Shown here: positions 26,170 through 34,143 of the stretch, piece after piece
How the letters are laid out: the number at the start of each line of letters is the position of its first letter
How positions within the stretch are numbered: position 1 is the stretch's first letter
From: Methanococcoides seepicolus
GTDB lineage: Archaea > Halobacteriota > Methanosarcinia > Methanosarcinales > Methanosarcinaceae
Direction: 5' to 3'
DNA length: 34,489 nucleotides
Assembly: GCF_023684405.1 (NCBI RefSeq)
Contig: NZ_JAGSOI010000024.1
Coordinates: 1-34,489, forward strand
The notes under the pieces: generated by a model
Databases searched by the model: none
Seen by the model: the letters and a program-made list of their open reading frames with translations, nothing else
What the model was told of the DNA's origin: nothing
Program-made: the position numbers and the translations under genes

Positions 26170-27060
26170 TTATTCGGTGTCCTTATACACCATCGTACCA
26201 ATACCCTGATCGGTGAAAAGCTCCAGCAATACTGAATGGGATATGCTGCCATCGATGATATGTACACGATCCACGCCTCCTTCAACACTTGCTTTTGCAC
26301 TTCTCATCTTCGGGATCATACCGCCACCGATAATACCATCTTCTATCAGTTGTTCAACTTCATCCACACCGATGCGGGATATGCGTGTTGAGACATCGGC
26401 CTGATCTCTGAGAACACCAGGCACATCGGTCATAAGTATCAGTTTCTTTGCATTCAGAGCATCTGCGAGATCGCCTGCAACCGTATCAGCATTGATGTTA
26501 AGGGCATTGCCCTCTGAATCCATTGCTATTGGAGATATGACTGGAATATAATCATTTGCTATCACTATATTGATAATCTCCGGATCGATTATCTCAGTAT
26601 CCCCAACCCAGCCAAGATCAACATCGTGTTCAACCTCTTCGATCAGGATTCTCTGAGTGCCCTTTTTCTTTGCCAATATCATCTTCCCATCCTTTCCGGA
26701 AAGACCGACGCCTTTACCGCCATGTTTGCCTATAAGGGAGACTATGCGGGTATTGATATTTCCGACAAGCACCATCCGGGCAATTTCCATGGTCTCATCG
26801 TCAGTTATCCTCAACCCACCCACAAATTCTGACTTTTTGCCCATGCGTTCCATCTTTTCGGTTATTTCCGGTCCGCCGCCATGAACGATCACAGGATGAA
26901 TACCGACAAAGCGCAGGAGGACAATATCCTGGATGATATCACTCATTACCTGAGGATCGACCATGGCATGTCCGCCTACTTTGACGACCATAACAGAATC
27001 GTGGAATTCCCTTATGTAAGGAAGTGCCTCGATCAACACATTCTCTCTTTTTCCTGTCAT
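26170..27060 (-). CDS. argB: Acetylglutamate kinase (ArgB)
   Basis: A 296-residue kinase that phosphorylates N-acetylglutamate, the second step of arginine synthesis. The amino-acid kinase fold shows VVKVGGHAM near residue 25, VIVHGGGPEITEKMERMG, the substrate loop FVGGLRITDDETMEIARMVL, and KLILMTDVPGVL and GGGMIPKMRSAKASVEGGVDRVHIIDG toward the C-terminus. No ribosome-binding site is seen. A TATA-like element (27086-27095, minus strand) lies about 30 bp before the ATG, which suggests a leaderless message. The GNAT protein at 30242-30694 could be related to the preceding step. Confidence 0.97.
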   Translation of the reverse strand: MTGKRENVLIEALPYIREFHDSVMVVKVGGHAMVDPQVMSDIIQDIVLLRFVGIHPVIVHGGGPEITEKMERMGKKSEFVGGLRITDDETMEIARMVLVGNINTRIVSLIGKHGGKGVGLSGKDGKMILAKKKGTQRILIEEVEHDVDLGWVGDTEIIDPEIINIVIANDYIPVISPIAMDSEGNALNINADTVAGDLADALNAKKLILMTDVPGVLRDQADVSTRISRIGVDEVEQLIEDGIIGGGMIPKMRSAKASVEGGVDRVHIIDGSISHSVLLELFTDQGIGTMVYKDTE

Positions 27061-27220
27061 ATAGATACAATAAAGATTATACAGCGTATAAAGCTTTTTG
27101 ATTTAAGGAACGTAAAAGAGAGCAGAATAAAGCTTGAAAGATAGGTCTAAAGTAATTATCAATAAAATTCAAAAAGAAGAACTTGCAGGTTCGAGTCAGA
27201 ACCTACAATAATTGAAAATA

Positions 27221-27517
27221 TTAGACAGTTTCCAGTTTGATTATGCCTGGTTTTTGTTTCTTGACGAATGGCTTGTTGATCTTGTCAGGCATCCAGTCAG
27301 GTTTGTTCTTTGGTGCAGCGACCATTTCTTTCCAACCCACGAAAACATGGATCTTCTTAGTGCCGCGCTCACGAAGCATAATCTTTTCTGGCTTCTTTTT
27401 GGTACCCTTGCCCCTGTTAGCAACCTTAAGAGCTGCCTGACGTGGCTGTTTACCCGTGAATACGCCGCTTTCATTGCCTTTTTCGTCTCGTAACACAAAG
27501 TTTCTTGTTTCAGACAT
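27221..27517 (-). CDS. Non-histone chromosomal protein MC1
   Basis: A 98-residue basic DNA-binding protein that bends DNA sharply and is abundant in chromatin of Methanosarcinaceae and some haloarchaea. The MC1 signature is complete: TRNFVLRDEKGNESGVFTGK, RQAALKVANRGKGTKKKP, IMLRERGTKKIHVFVGWKEM, then NKPDWMPDKINKPFVKK. A perfect GGTGAT ribosome-binding site stands a few bases before the ATG. The strong promoter (27566-27577) and the palindrome in the leader fit a highly expressed, regulated gene. This is one of the best taxonomic markers in the window. Confidence 0.96.
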   Translation of the reverse strand: MSETRNFVLRDEKGNESGVFTGKQPRQAALKVANRGKGTKKKPEKIMLRERGTKKIHVFVGWKEMVAAPKNKPDWMPDKINKPFVKKQKPGIIKLETV

Positions 27518-27530
27518 TTTATCACCTTAC

Positions 27531-27547
27531 TAACCCGATATCGGTTA
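27531..27547. promoter_or_regulatory. Near-perfect palindrome in the MC1 leader
   Basis: TAACC(C)GATATCGGTTA is a 16-bp dyad interrupted by one extra C, with a perfect CCGATATCGG core. It starts 14 bp before the MC1 start codon and covers the predicted transcription start (about 27547). It could be an operator for a repressor or a site for MC1 itself. Confidence 0.4.
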
Positions 27548-27565
27548 TAGGTAGTTGTACTTACG

Positions 27566-27577
27566 AAATATAAATAG
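27566..27577 (-). promoter_or_regulatory. TATA box of the MC1 gene
   Basis: Read on the minus strand, CTATTTATATTT is a strong TATA box about 25 bp before the predicted start of transcription. The rest of the 307-bp gap to mptA (27578-27824) is AT-rich with no gene that I can support. Confidence 0.6.
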
Positions 27578-27824
27578 TTTTCTTTTAATGTTGCCTTTTG
27601 ATTATGATTCTGGATGTGAAATAGCCCGACAAGCACATTTATAGATCAAAAATGATATCAAATCAAATATAAATATGAAATGTATAGAAATATATTAGCA
27701 AGTGTTGCGCCTGATAAAATACGACCATATAACAAAACATTTACATGCAATGAATCTGTTTGTGTTGGTTACTATTCAATAATAGATACGATCATTTACT
27801 TAATCCTTGTTCGAGGTTATAAAT

Positions 27825-28778
27825 ATGGAACTTCCAATTGCGCAATTTCCTGATGTACAGGCAAACAGACCAAAAATACCCATAAATCTTACACGTGTGG
27901 GTGTTACCGGAGTTAAAAAGCTTGTTGAGATTAAGAGAAAGGACAAACGTCCAATTGTACTAATCTCAACCTTTGAGATCTTTGTGGATCTACCTTCTGA
28001 CCGTAAAGGTGCAAACCTTTCACGTAACTTCGAAGCCATGGATGAAGTTCTCGAAAAAGCCATCAATCTGCCAGTCTATGAGATAGAGGAACTCTGTAAT
28101 GATGTTGCTAAAAGCCTTCTAAGGCGCCATGAATACGCCACTCGTTCAGAAGTACGTATGAAGAGTGAATATGTTGTCAAAAGGGAAGCGCCATCTACAA
28201 AAATGAAATGTCAAGAAGTAGTGGACATATTTGCAGAAGCGACCGCAACAAGACTTGAAGAGGGGGATATCGCTGTCAAGAAACTCATTGGAGCCGAGGT
28301 CGTTGGCATGACAGCATGCCCATGTGCACAGGAAATAATGAGGGACAACGCAAAAACTGCACTCCGGGAACTTGGAGTAGATCTTGAGACCGTCATGAAC
28401 TTCCTGAACAAAGTTCCAATGGCTACCCACAACCAGAGAGGACGTGGAATTATCTCCCTCGAGGTCAGCGGTGACGTTGATGTCTCCCTTGAGACCATCA
28501 TCAAGATCATTGAGAGTTCCATGAGTTCAAGCATCGTAGAGCTCTTAAAGCGCTCAGATGAAGCACTGGTAGTTGAAAGAGCACACCAGAACCCTAAGTT
28601 CGTGGAAGATTGTGTCAGAACAATGGCACAAAATATAGTCAGTGAATTCACCCATGTGCCTGACAGTGCACTCGTTACCATTAAGCAGATCAATGAAGAG
28701 AGCATACACAGACATAATGCATTTGCAGAAAGAGTTGCCCTTCTTGGTGATCTCAGAGACGAGATAAAAAATAATTGA
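27825..28778 (+). CDS. mptA: GTP cyclohydrolase MptA (GTP cyclohydrolase IV)
   Basis: A 317-residue Fe(II)-dependent enzyme that converts GTP to 7,8-dihydroneopterin 2',3'-cyclic phosphate. This is the first step of methanopterin synthesis, the one-carbon carrier of methanogenesis. The start [32 protein letters not shown] is typical of the MptA/FolE2 group. The metal-site region is [10 protein letters not shown], followed by [15 protein letters not shown]. An upstream TTG (27807) is in frame. ATG 27825 is preferred because GAGGT stands about 8 nt before it and homologs start this way. It is followed at 12 nt by the DUF2098 gene. Confidence 0.96.
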   Translation: MELPIAQFPDVQANRPKIPINLTRVGVTGVKKLVEIKRKDKRPIVLISTFEIFVDLPSDRKGANLSRNFEAMDEVLEKAINLPVYEIEELCNDVAKSLLRRHEYATRSEVRMKSEYVVKREAPSTKMKCQEVVDIFAEATATRLEEGDIAVKKLIGAEVVGMTACPCAQEIMRDNAKTALRELGVDLETVMNFLNKVPMATHNQRGRGIISLEVSGDVDVSLETIIKIIESSMSSSIVELLKRSDEALVVERAHQNPKFVEDCVRTMAQNIVSEFTHVPDSALVTIKQINEESIHRHNAFAERVALLGDLRDEIKNN

Positions 28779-28790
28779 TGTGAGGATCAA

Positions 28791-29102
28791 ATGAACGAAG
28801 TACCCGAACCCGTTGATATCGATGGCAAGCCAATAAACGTTGGCAGCAATGTACGCTATATCAATACCGACACCATCGGAGTGATAGAGGAGATCATGAC
28901 CGATGATGAAGGTACCTGGGCACTTCTTGATACCACACAATTATATTACAGGATCGATAAACTGCAAATAACCGAAAAGAGATCCAGCAAAGGAAAGGAA
29001 CACGTCCTTACAGAAGAGGAAACAAAGGAGCTTATTAAAGCGCGTTCCGAAACCGGTCAGGAAAAAGTAGAAGAAGTGTTCCAGGCAACTGGTGGCGGTT
29101 GA
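28791..29102 (+). CDS. DUF2098 family protein downstream of mptA
   Basis: A 103-residue soluble protein. Its core matches DUF2098, a small beta-rich family of methanogens (INVGSNVRYINTDTIGVIEEI, GTWALLDTTQLYYRIDKLQI). The C-terminus is a charged helix (TEEETKELIKARSETGQEKVEEV) ending in GGG. GAGGAT lies 3 nt before the ATG. The 12-nt gap to mptA and the terminator behind it indicate one transcript. A link to methanopterin synthesis is suggested by this position only; no catalytic residues are recognisable. Confidence 0.82.
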   Translation: MNEVPEPVDIDGKPINVGSNVRYINTDTIGVIEEIMTDDEGTWALLDTTQLYYRIDKLQITEKRSSKGKEHVLTEEETKELIKARSETGQEKVEEVFQATGGG

Positions 29103-29135
29103 TCACTCCGATCATCAACCAGATCAACAATTATA

Positions 29136-29161
29136 GAGTGCGCGTCCTTTTCGCAGCACTC
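29136..29161 (+). terminator. Hairpin after the mptA-DUF2098 operon
   Basis: GAGTGC and GCACTC form a 6-bp stem around a 14-nt loop starting 33 nt after the stop codon. A T-rich tract (ACTATTTTTAAT) follows about 10 nt later. Confidence 0.45.
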
Positions 29162-29237
29162 AAGATAACTATTTTTAATACTCATTCACATCTTTATTAA
29201 CATCGATTCTAACACTTTTTGATACAAGTTCAGTGTG

Positions 29238-30167
29238 TTACTGATCAAGTAGTGTCAATGATCTTATCCACTCACCTTTAGGCTCTCTTGAAGTCCCCAC
29301 TACAAGTCTCTTAATGTCGCCCACCTGTTCAACTACGCCCTGTGCTTCGATCAATTCCCCTTTTAGAGCCTGACCGGCATAGGTGTGAGTGTATGAAAGG
29401 ACATGATCTATCTCATCGTGGTCGATCTTGTAGATAGAAGGGTTATCGAATGCCAGTTCTGCATCGGTGACTATTGCTTCTATTTTTGCAGTACCGATGT
29501 CTTCGCCGCGGGAGATTGGCGAACTTATCTGATCCCAGTCTCGAACGAAAAGGAGATCAAAATATGTGCCACCGACCATTCCCCTGTTCCCTTTGCGCTT
29601 TTCGTGTAAAACGAATTCTTCAAAAGAGATCTCAGGGATACGTTTGTTGTAAATGCGACGCCACATATCCTCATCAATATCCTCAATGAATCCGCCCTTT
29701 GCCTTTGCAACTGCAATAGCATCCCTTGCCTTGAACCAGTCCTTGCCATATACAACAAAATCAACATCGGAAGTATCGTTCTGTAAGCCAGGAAGGACAG
29801 AGCCGGTAACACCCATCTTATCAATAGGTATACCGGCTGCATGCAATACTTCATAGACGGCTTTTACCCTCCCATCCTTTTTTATGAGTTCTGGAATAGG
29901 ATCTGAAGGATGGAGAATGACCTTCACCTGATCTTCAGGGACTACGTGGACATCCTGAACCCATTCAGGCCTGTTATTACGCATAAAATCAAAAGCAACA
30001 TCAAAATCATATTTGCGGTAATTCATCCCATTGAGCTGACGGTCCCCAGTCTCATCGGGCACATACCTTAGCACACACCTGACACCTTCAGGATGGAAAT
30101 AGTCTGCAACCGCAAATATCCAGTCGTCTTTGGTAATTATAAAATCTCTGATGCGTGCTTTGATCAT
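29238..30167 (-). CDS. Predicted nucleotidyltransferase (COG1665-like)
   Basis: A 309-residue soluble protein. Its middle carries a polymerase-beta-type nucleotidyltransferase motif: GVTGSVLPG (GS at 122-123) followed by TSDVDFVVYG with D134 and D136 as metal-binding acids. The N-terminal 100 residues (WIFAVADYFHPEGVRCVLRYVP) and the C-terminal 90 residues (HVLSYTHTYAGQALKGELIEAQGVVEQV) belong to the conserved archaeal family COG1665. AGGA stands before the ATG. The substrate is unknown; RNA, small molecules or proteins are all possible for this superfamily. It is a single gene on the minus strand, 74 bp downstream of the GNAT gene. Confidence 0.8.
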   Translation of the reverse strand: MIKARIRDFIITKDDWIFAVADYFHPEGVRCVLRYVPDETGDRQLNGMNYRKYDFDVAFDFMRNNRPEWVQDVHVVPEDQVKVILHPSDPIPELIKKDGRVKAVYEVLHAAGIPIDKMGVTGSVLPGLQNDTSDVDFVVYGKDWFKARDAIAVAKAKGGFIEDIDEDMWRRIYNKRIPEISFEEFVLHEKRKGNRGMVGGTYFDLLFVRDWDQISSPISRGEDIGTAKIEAIVTDAELAFDNPSIYKIDHDEIDHVLSYTHTYAGQALKGELIEAQGVVEQVGDIKRLVVGTSREPKGEWIRSLTLLDQ

Positions 30168-30241
30168 TATTATCTTCCTGGTTTAGTTATAGCTAGGCAA
30201 ATGTACATGGGATTAATAAATGATTACATTGATGACCTGAA

Positions 30242-30694
30242 TTATGAAAGCTCCAATGAAAGAGCTATTTCGTCACAATCCGGGAATTTATGACATTTGA
30301 TGCAACCACTCCATATTTTATGCGGGAGAGTTGCCTTGTCCACAAGTTTGAAATTATTTTTCTCAAAAAAAACAGGTGCATACGTCAATGTGAAAACAGA
30401 GGTGACACCGAGTTCATGAGCATCATCAAGGCATGCATCTAATAATTGAGTGCCAATACATTTTCCCCTATATTCCGGAAGAATAGCAAAAGATAGGATC
30501 TCTGCAAGATCCACCCACAACACCTGCAGACCACAGCAACCTACAACATCGCCATCGATCTCACAAACATAGAAATTACGTATGGACTCATAGAGCTCAC
30601 TGACAGAACGATGGAGCATAAGCTCCTGCTTTGCATAGAAATTAATGATGCTTTTAATCGCATCAACATCATTTAATGTGGCTTTCCGAATCAA
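30242..30694 (-). CDS. GNAT-family N-acetyltransferase (ArgA-like)
   Basis: A 150-residue acetyl-CoA-dependent acetyltransferase. The acetyl-CoA loop is EYRGKCIGTQLL (RGKCIG at 76-81), preceded by EILSFAILP. The short size, MLHRSVSELYESIRNFYV near the start, and KCHKFPDCDEIAL near the end resemble the group of short ArgA-like enzymes (COG1246). Some members make N-acetylglutamate for arginine synthesis. With argB 3 kb away this is a reasonable but unproved guess. The start codon is TTG with GGAG 8 nt upstream. CIKCHKFPDC may bind a metal. Confidence 0.83.
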   Translation of the reverse strand: MIRKATLNDVDAIKSIINFYAKQELMLHRSVSELYESIRNFYVCEIDGDVVGCCGLQVLWVDLAEILSFAILPEYRGKCIGTQLLDACLDDAHELGVTSVFTLTYAPVFFEKNNFKLVDKATLPHKIWSGCIKCHKFPDCDEIALSLELS

Positions 30695-30735
30695 ATCACA
30701 AGCTCCTTAACCTGAAAACATTATCAGAAGAATAA

Positions 30736-30813
30736 TGGCGGGCGTGAAGGGATTTGAACCCCTGATTTACAGCTTAGGAGGCTGCCGCCATATCCTGGCT
30801 AGGCCACACGCCC
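30736..30813 (-). tRNA. tRNA-Arg (anticodon CCT), CCA encoded
   Basis: The acceptor GGGCGTG pairs with CACGCCC. The anticodon stem GCAGC/GCTGT holds loop CTCCTAA with CCT, which reads AGG codons. The T arm contains GGTTCAAATCC. The discriminator is G and the genomic CCA follows. It stands alone on the minus strand. Confidence 0.93.
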
Positions 30814-31055
30814 TCGAGTAACCCCTGTAATGTCAATCAATATTTTAAATCTATTGGTCAAAATGCATTGCAACAGAAAGATATGCAAAATGATGAACAT
30901 AGCGATACAAATGTGGTAATATCTATATGAAAAAAAATAAAACGGTAGAAATGATTTTATGATAAAGTTATAAAAAACAGATTTTTAACAAAACCTATAA
31001 ATAAGATGCATCATTATGATGAACTGCGCGAAATGCCCAAATGGAGATGACAAAA

Positions 31056-31259
31056 ATGAAGATAGTACATGCCCAAACCGTTCTTGCAGAAGAACAATTA
31101 TTAGCATTAAAAGATAAATGCAACAACACATCAACTAAAGAGGCACTTAGCATTGCAGTAGAACACTATCTTGAATGCGAATACACAGAGATGAACGAAG
31201 ATATGTGGACAAAGAAACTTGAGAAGATCGTTCAGAAGAAGAAAGAACAGAAGGCTTAA
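31056..31259 (+). CDS. Small DUF5371-like protein
   Basis: A 67-residue protein (MKIVHAQTVLAEEQLLALKDKCNNTSTKEALSIAVEHYLECEYTE) that looks like the DUF5371 family of Methanosarcinales. The middle, TSTKEALSIAVEHYLEC, is reminiscent of the second half of a ribbon-helix-helix or VapB-like fold. No toxin partner follows it. Three in-frame ATGs occur (31041, 31047, 31056). GGAGAT stands 7 nt before the third, so I chose that one. A TATA element (30993-31004) precedes it. A DNA-binding role is a possibility only. Confidence 0.72.
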   Translation: MKIVHAQTVLAEEQLLALKDKCNNTSTKEALSIAVEHYLECEYTEMNEDMWTKKLEKIVQKKKEQKA

Positions 31260-31670
31260 ACGTTCTTATTTTTGTTGTGTGGACCAAAACACAAGTTGTT
31301 CACATAACGAACACTTACTTATTATGTACTTATTATTTACTTAGTCGCCCACTTAATTGCTTACCTATTCGAATACTTCACTCTTTTTACCGACCTATCA
31401 GCAGAAGCTCTTCGACCTCTGATGAAATTTCGATTTCACCCAGCAGACCTAATTGAAATACCACCCAAAGCCATAGCTCGATAAGATTAGCAATATAGGT
31501 ATGAGGAGTGGTGAATAATAGATCGGAAATTTATGGATAAAGATATTTGAACTAAACAATGGATCTTCTGAATATATATGAGTTAAATAATAGACGAATA
31601 GATACTATATGATTAGATATTACGCAGAATATATGCCAACATTCTTCCTTAAAATAAAAATAGTGATACT
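31260..31670. other. 411-bp intergenic region with a short tandem repeat
   Basis: No supported gene. An 11-bp unit TACTTATTATK is repeated about 2.5 times (31316-31343). Two overlapping stop-free stretches without start codons run in opposite directions (about 31310-31484 plus and 31387-31528 minus); I do not call either. The 3' part is AT-rich and probably contains the promoter of the next gene. Confidence 0.4.
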
Positions 31671-33101
31671 ATGACAGGTAAACTAGGTTCAGTTCTTGAA
31701 AAGAAAGGTCCGATAAAGAAGATAGGCGTCCTTGGAATGGGCTATGTGGGCATTCCTGCCGCTGCTTTATTTGCAGATTCTGAAAAGTTCGATCTTGTTC
31801 TTGGGTTCCAGAGGGATTCGCCCAGTTCCGGTTACAAGATAGAGATGCTGAACAAAGGGGAAAGTCCATTAAAAGGAGAAGAACCCGGTCTAGAGGACCT
31901 ACTTAGAAAGGTTGTGGATACAAAGAAATTCGAATGTACCCCAGACTTTTCAAGAATATCCGAACTTGATGCTGTAACGTTGGCCATACAGACCCCATTT
32001 AAGAACCCTGCAGACCTCACCCCTGATTTTGGAGCACTCATCGAAGGCATCCGCAATGTAGGGAAATATCTCAAAAAAGGAATGCTCGTAGTACTGGAAT
32101 CCACAATAACACCCGGAACAACGGACACTCTTGCAAGGCAGATCCTTGAAGAGGAGTCCGGACTTAAAGCAGGAGAGGATTTTGCACTTGCGCACGCCCC
32201 CGAAAGAGTGATGGTCGGACGCCTTTTAAAGAACATACAGGAACATGACCGTATCGTAGGAGGTATTGATGATACCAGTACGAAAAGAGCTGTGGAACTC
32301 TACAGTCCTGTTCTGACAAAAGGAAAGATCATACCCATGACAGCAACTGCTGCCGAAGTTACGAAGACCGCAGAGAACACGTTCAGAGACCTTCAAATAG
32401 CAGCTATCAACCAGCTTGCATTATATTGTGAAGCAATGAGCATCAACGTATATGATGTGAGAGCAGGCATCGATAGCCTTAAAGGGGAAGGCATTACCCG
32501 AGCCGTGCTTTACCCGGGCGCAGGAGTAGGAGGGCATTGCCTCACTAAAGATACATACCATCTTGAAAGAGGGGTCACAACGAGCAGTGGTGAACTTGAC
32601 TATCCTGAAAACACAGATTCCATTTTTGTACTTGCAAGGAAAGTTAACGACTTTATGCCAAACCACATGTACTACCTTACACAAGAAGCCCTGAAGCGCA
32701 TAGGTAAAGATGTGAAAGGATCGAAGGTCGCAATCTTGGGATGGGCCTTTATAAATGATTCAGATGATGCGAGAAACCCACCGTCCGAACCATACAGAAG
32801 TCTCCTGATCGAGAACGGTGCTGAAGTGATGGTACATGACCCTCACGTCCTGAACTATCCCGAGGTAGAGATAATGAAAGACATCGATGAAGTTATGGAA
32901 AATGCCGACGTCATTGCAATCCTGACAGGACATTCGGATTACTTCAAACTCGACCCATCAGTGCTTAGATTAGTGACAGGAAAGAAGAACACTGTGATCG
33001 TGGATGGAAGGAATGTTCTCGACCCGGATGCATTTATCGATAATGGATTCGTTTACAAGGGCATTGGCAGGGGCGACAAGAACGAACATCCCATCATTTG
33101 A
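31671..33101 (+). CDS. Nucleotide-sugar (UDP-sugar) dehydrogenase
   Basis: A 476-residue enzyme of the UDP-glucose/GDP-mannose dehydrogenase family. It oxidises a nucleotide sugar to the uronic acid in two NAD+ steps, for surface glycans or S-layer glycosylation. Features seen are Rossmann GMGYVG (22-27), LESTITPGTTD, HAPERVMVGR, KTAENTFRDLQIAAINQLALYCE, the catalytic cysteine C290 in GVGGHCL, and the C-terminal domain with LGWAFINDSDDARNPPSEP and LTGHSDYF. The HAPERV block resembles the UDP-N-acetylmannosamine (WecC-type) branch, but the substrate cannot be fixed. GTGAT stands 3 nt before the ATG. No glycosyltransferases follow, so it appears as a single gene at the edge of an accessory region. 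Confidence 0.9.
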   Translation: MTGKLGSVLEKKGPIKKIGVLGMGYVGIPAAALFADSEKFDLVLGFQRDSPSSGYKIEMLNKGESPLKGEEPGLEDLLRKVVDTKKFECTPDFSRISELDAVTLAIQTPFKNPADLTPDFGALIEGIRNVGKYLKKGMLVVLESTITPGTTDTLARQILEEESGLKAGEDFALAHAPERVMVGRLLKNIQEHDRIVGGIDDTSTKRAVELYSPVLTKGKIIPMTATAAEVTKTAENTFRDLQIAAINQLALYCEAMSINVYDVRAGIDSLKGEGITRAVLYPGAGVGGHCLTKDTYHLERGVTTSSGELDYPENTDSIFVLARKVNDFMPNHMYYLTQEALKRIGKDVKGSKVAILGWAFINDSDDARNPPSEPYRSLLIENGAEVMVHDPHVLNYPEVEIMKDIDEVMENADVIAILTGHSDYFKLDPSVLRLVTGKKNTVIVDGRNVLDPDAFIDNGFVYKGIGRGDKNEHPII

Positions 33102-33116
33102 TATGATGTTAAATTT

Positions 33117-33183
33117 GGCTTTGTAGAAAACCTCTAAATCTTGATTTCCCCGTAGTTGATTTAGGTAAGAGTTCTACAGAGTT
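33117..33183. mobile_element. MITE-like inverted-repeat element A (67 bp)
   Basis: The left end GGCTTTGTAGAA and the reverse complement of the right end AACTCTGTAGAA match at 10 of 12 positions, and the inner CTAAATC/GATTTAG also pairs. The last bases (TTCTACAGAGTYGAAA) are shared with element B at 33487-33573. No coding capacity and no clear target duplication. It starts 16 bp after the dehydrogenase stop codon. Confidence 0.55.
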
Positions 33184-33226
33184 GAAATACAAAAAACTTA
33201 AAAGAAAATGAAACATAACAAAAATC

Positions 33227-33496
33227 ATGAATATGAAAGAATTTATTAAGCCAACAAAACAAAAAATCTATAGTTTCATTATCTTAATAATAGGTTTGAA
33301 CATTTTCCCTATCCTTATTAAATTATTTTTCACAATTTTTGTCGCAAGGACGCTTGGACCAGTAAAATATGCAGATTTCTTGATTTTTAAAAGTACTAAT
33401 ATTCCATACATTCTAACTACAACTGTAACTTATTTTGTATGGCTTTATTTAATTACATCTATAATTGTAAATATCAATAAAATGAAGGCTCTGTAA
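33227..33496 (+). CDS. Small membrane protein, end replaced by a MITE-like insertion
   Basis: An 89-residue protein with a short basic start (MNMKEFIKPTKQK) and two strongly hydrophobic segments (about 14-40 and 54-80). I recognise no named family, though similar small membrane proteins are common in methanogens. The last four residues and the stop codon lie in element B, which begins at 33487. The original C-terminus was therefore probably a little different or longer. No ribosome-binding site is seen. AT content is higher than in the core genes to the left. Confidence 0.5.
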   Translation: MNMKEFIKPTKQKIYSFIILIIGLNIFPILIKLFFTIFVARTLGPVKYADFLIFKSTNIPYILTTTVTYFVWLYLITSIIVNINKMKAL

Positions 33497-33573
33497 AAAT
33501 CCTAATTCAGATTTTATTTTTAAACGAATTCATGCTTAGAATATTAAGAAGGTATTAGGATTTCTACAGAGTC
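33487..33573. mobile_element. MITE-like inverted-repeat element B (87 bp) with GAA flanks
   Basis: The left end GGCTCTGTAAAAATCCTAAT and the reverse complement of the right end (GACTCTGTAGAAATCCTAAT) match at 18 of 20 positions. GAA stands directly on both sides (33484-33486 and 33574-33576), a possible 3-bp target duplication. There is no internal gene. It shares both ends with element A, so a full-size IS with the same ends probably exists or existed in the genome. Confidence 0.65.
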
Positions 33574-33691
33574 GAAAATTTCTTATTTTAAAAAAAGAGG
33601 CAGTTGAAAGAACTGATAGCTCAAACGAATATTAAATTTTTTTACATAATAAACAATATAGTTATACTTTTATAATTATATCCAATATTTC

Positions 33692-33709
33692 CCTGCAAAT
33701 CTATGCAGG
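33692..33709 (+). promoter_or_regulatory. Hairpin next to the ribosome-binding region of the small gene at 33720
   Basis: CCTGCA-AATCTA-TGCAGG forms a perfect 6-bp stem. Its last AGG is the start of AGGATCGGA, the only ribosome-binding candidate before GTG 33720. A TATA-like element (about 33667-33680) lies upstream, so the hairpin would be near the 5' end of the message. Confidence 0.4.
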
Positions 33710-33719
33710 ATCGGAAATC

Positions 33720-34130
33720 GTGACCAATACAGGCTATATATATAGATCGTTCTTTAAAAAAAATACAAAAAACGATAGCAAATGCTCATATAACGTTCGG
33801 CAGACAAAAACTCAGAGATCTATCATATTCATGTGCTCCACATGTGAAAATTCATCCACATTGAACGATCAGGCCTGTCGTGAACAGATACTTTCAGCAC
33901 TCCTTAGAGAACCATTTGCTGATGATTTCCTCACGTATTGCAAAAAAGAAGGAAATGATGATGCTAAACTTTTTGTAGAGGTATTTGATACTTATGAGAA
34001 AATCATTGTTGGAAATAGTGACCTTAACGATAAAATCTCTGGATACATAAAATGGGCACATTTGGCATTTATGGGGAGTATTGTAGGTTTAATATTATTC
34101 ATATTGTTTATTATAAATTCATTTAAATAA
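33720..34130 (+). CDS. Unrecognised protein with C-terminal membrane anchor
   Basis: Up to 136 residues from GTG 33720, or 99 residues from ATG 33831. The soluble part is polar and has scattered cysteines (CSTCENSSTLNDQACREQIL, and a later TYCKKEGNDD). The C-terminus is one clear transmembrane helix (WAHLAFMGSIVGLILFILFII) with almost nothing after it, so it is probably tail-anchored with its body in the cytoplasm. ATG 33831 has no ribosome-binding site, which favours the GTG with AGGATCGGA. The first 37 residues look less protein-like than the rest. I do not recognise a family. It is followed by a second small gene at 13 nt. Confidence 0.55.
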   Translation: MTNTGYIYRSFFKKNTKNDSKCSYNVRQTKTQRSIIFMCSTCENSSTLNDQACREQILSALLREPFADDFLTYCKKEGNDDAKLFVEVFDTYEKIIVGNSDLNDKISGYIKWAHLAFMGSIVGLILFILFIINSFK

Positions 34131-34143
34131 AGAGGGCAGCAAT

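Noticed and set aside
27241-27636. 131-codon minus-strand frame overlapping the MC1 gene
   Set aside because: It covers the MC1 promoter and is out of frame with an unmistakable MC1 protein; the high Arg/Lys content is a by-product of the MC1 codons.
31041-31055. Earlier ATGs (31041, 31047) for the DUF5371-like gene
   Set aside because: The GGAGAT that would serve as ribosome-binding site overlaps these codons and is well spaced only for ATG 31056.
31310-31528. Two stop-free stretches of about 47-52 codons in opposite directions
   Set aside because: Neither has a start codon or ribosome-binding site, they overlap each other, and stretches of this length are expected by chance.
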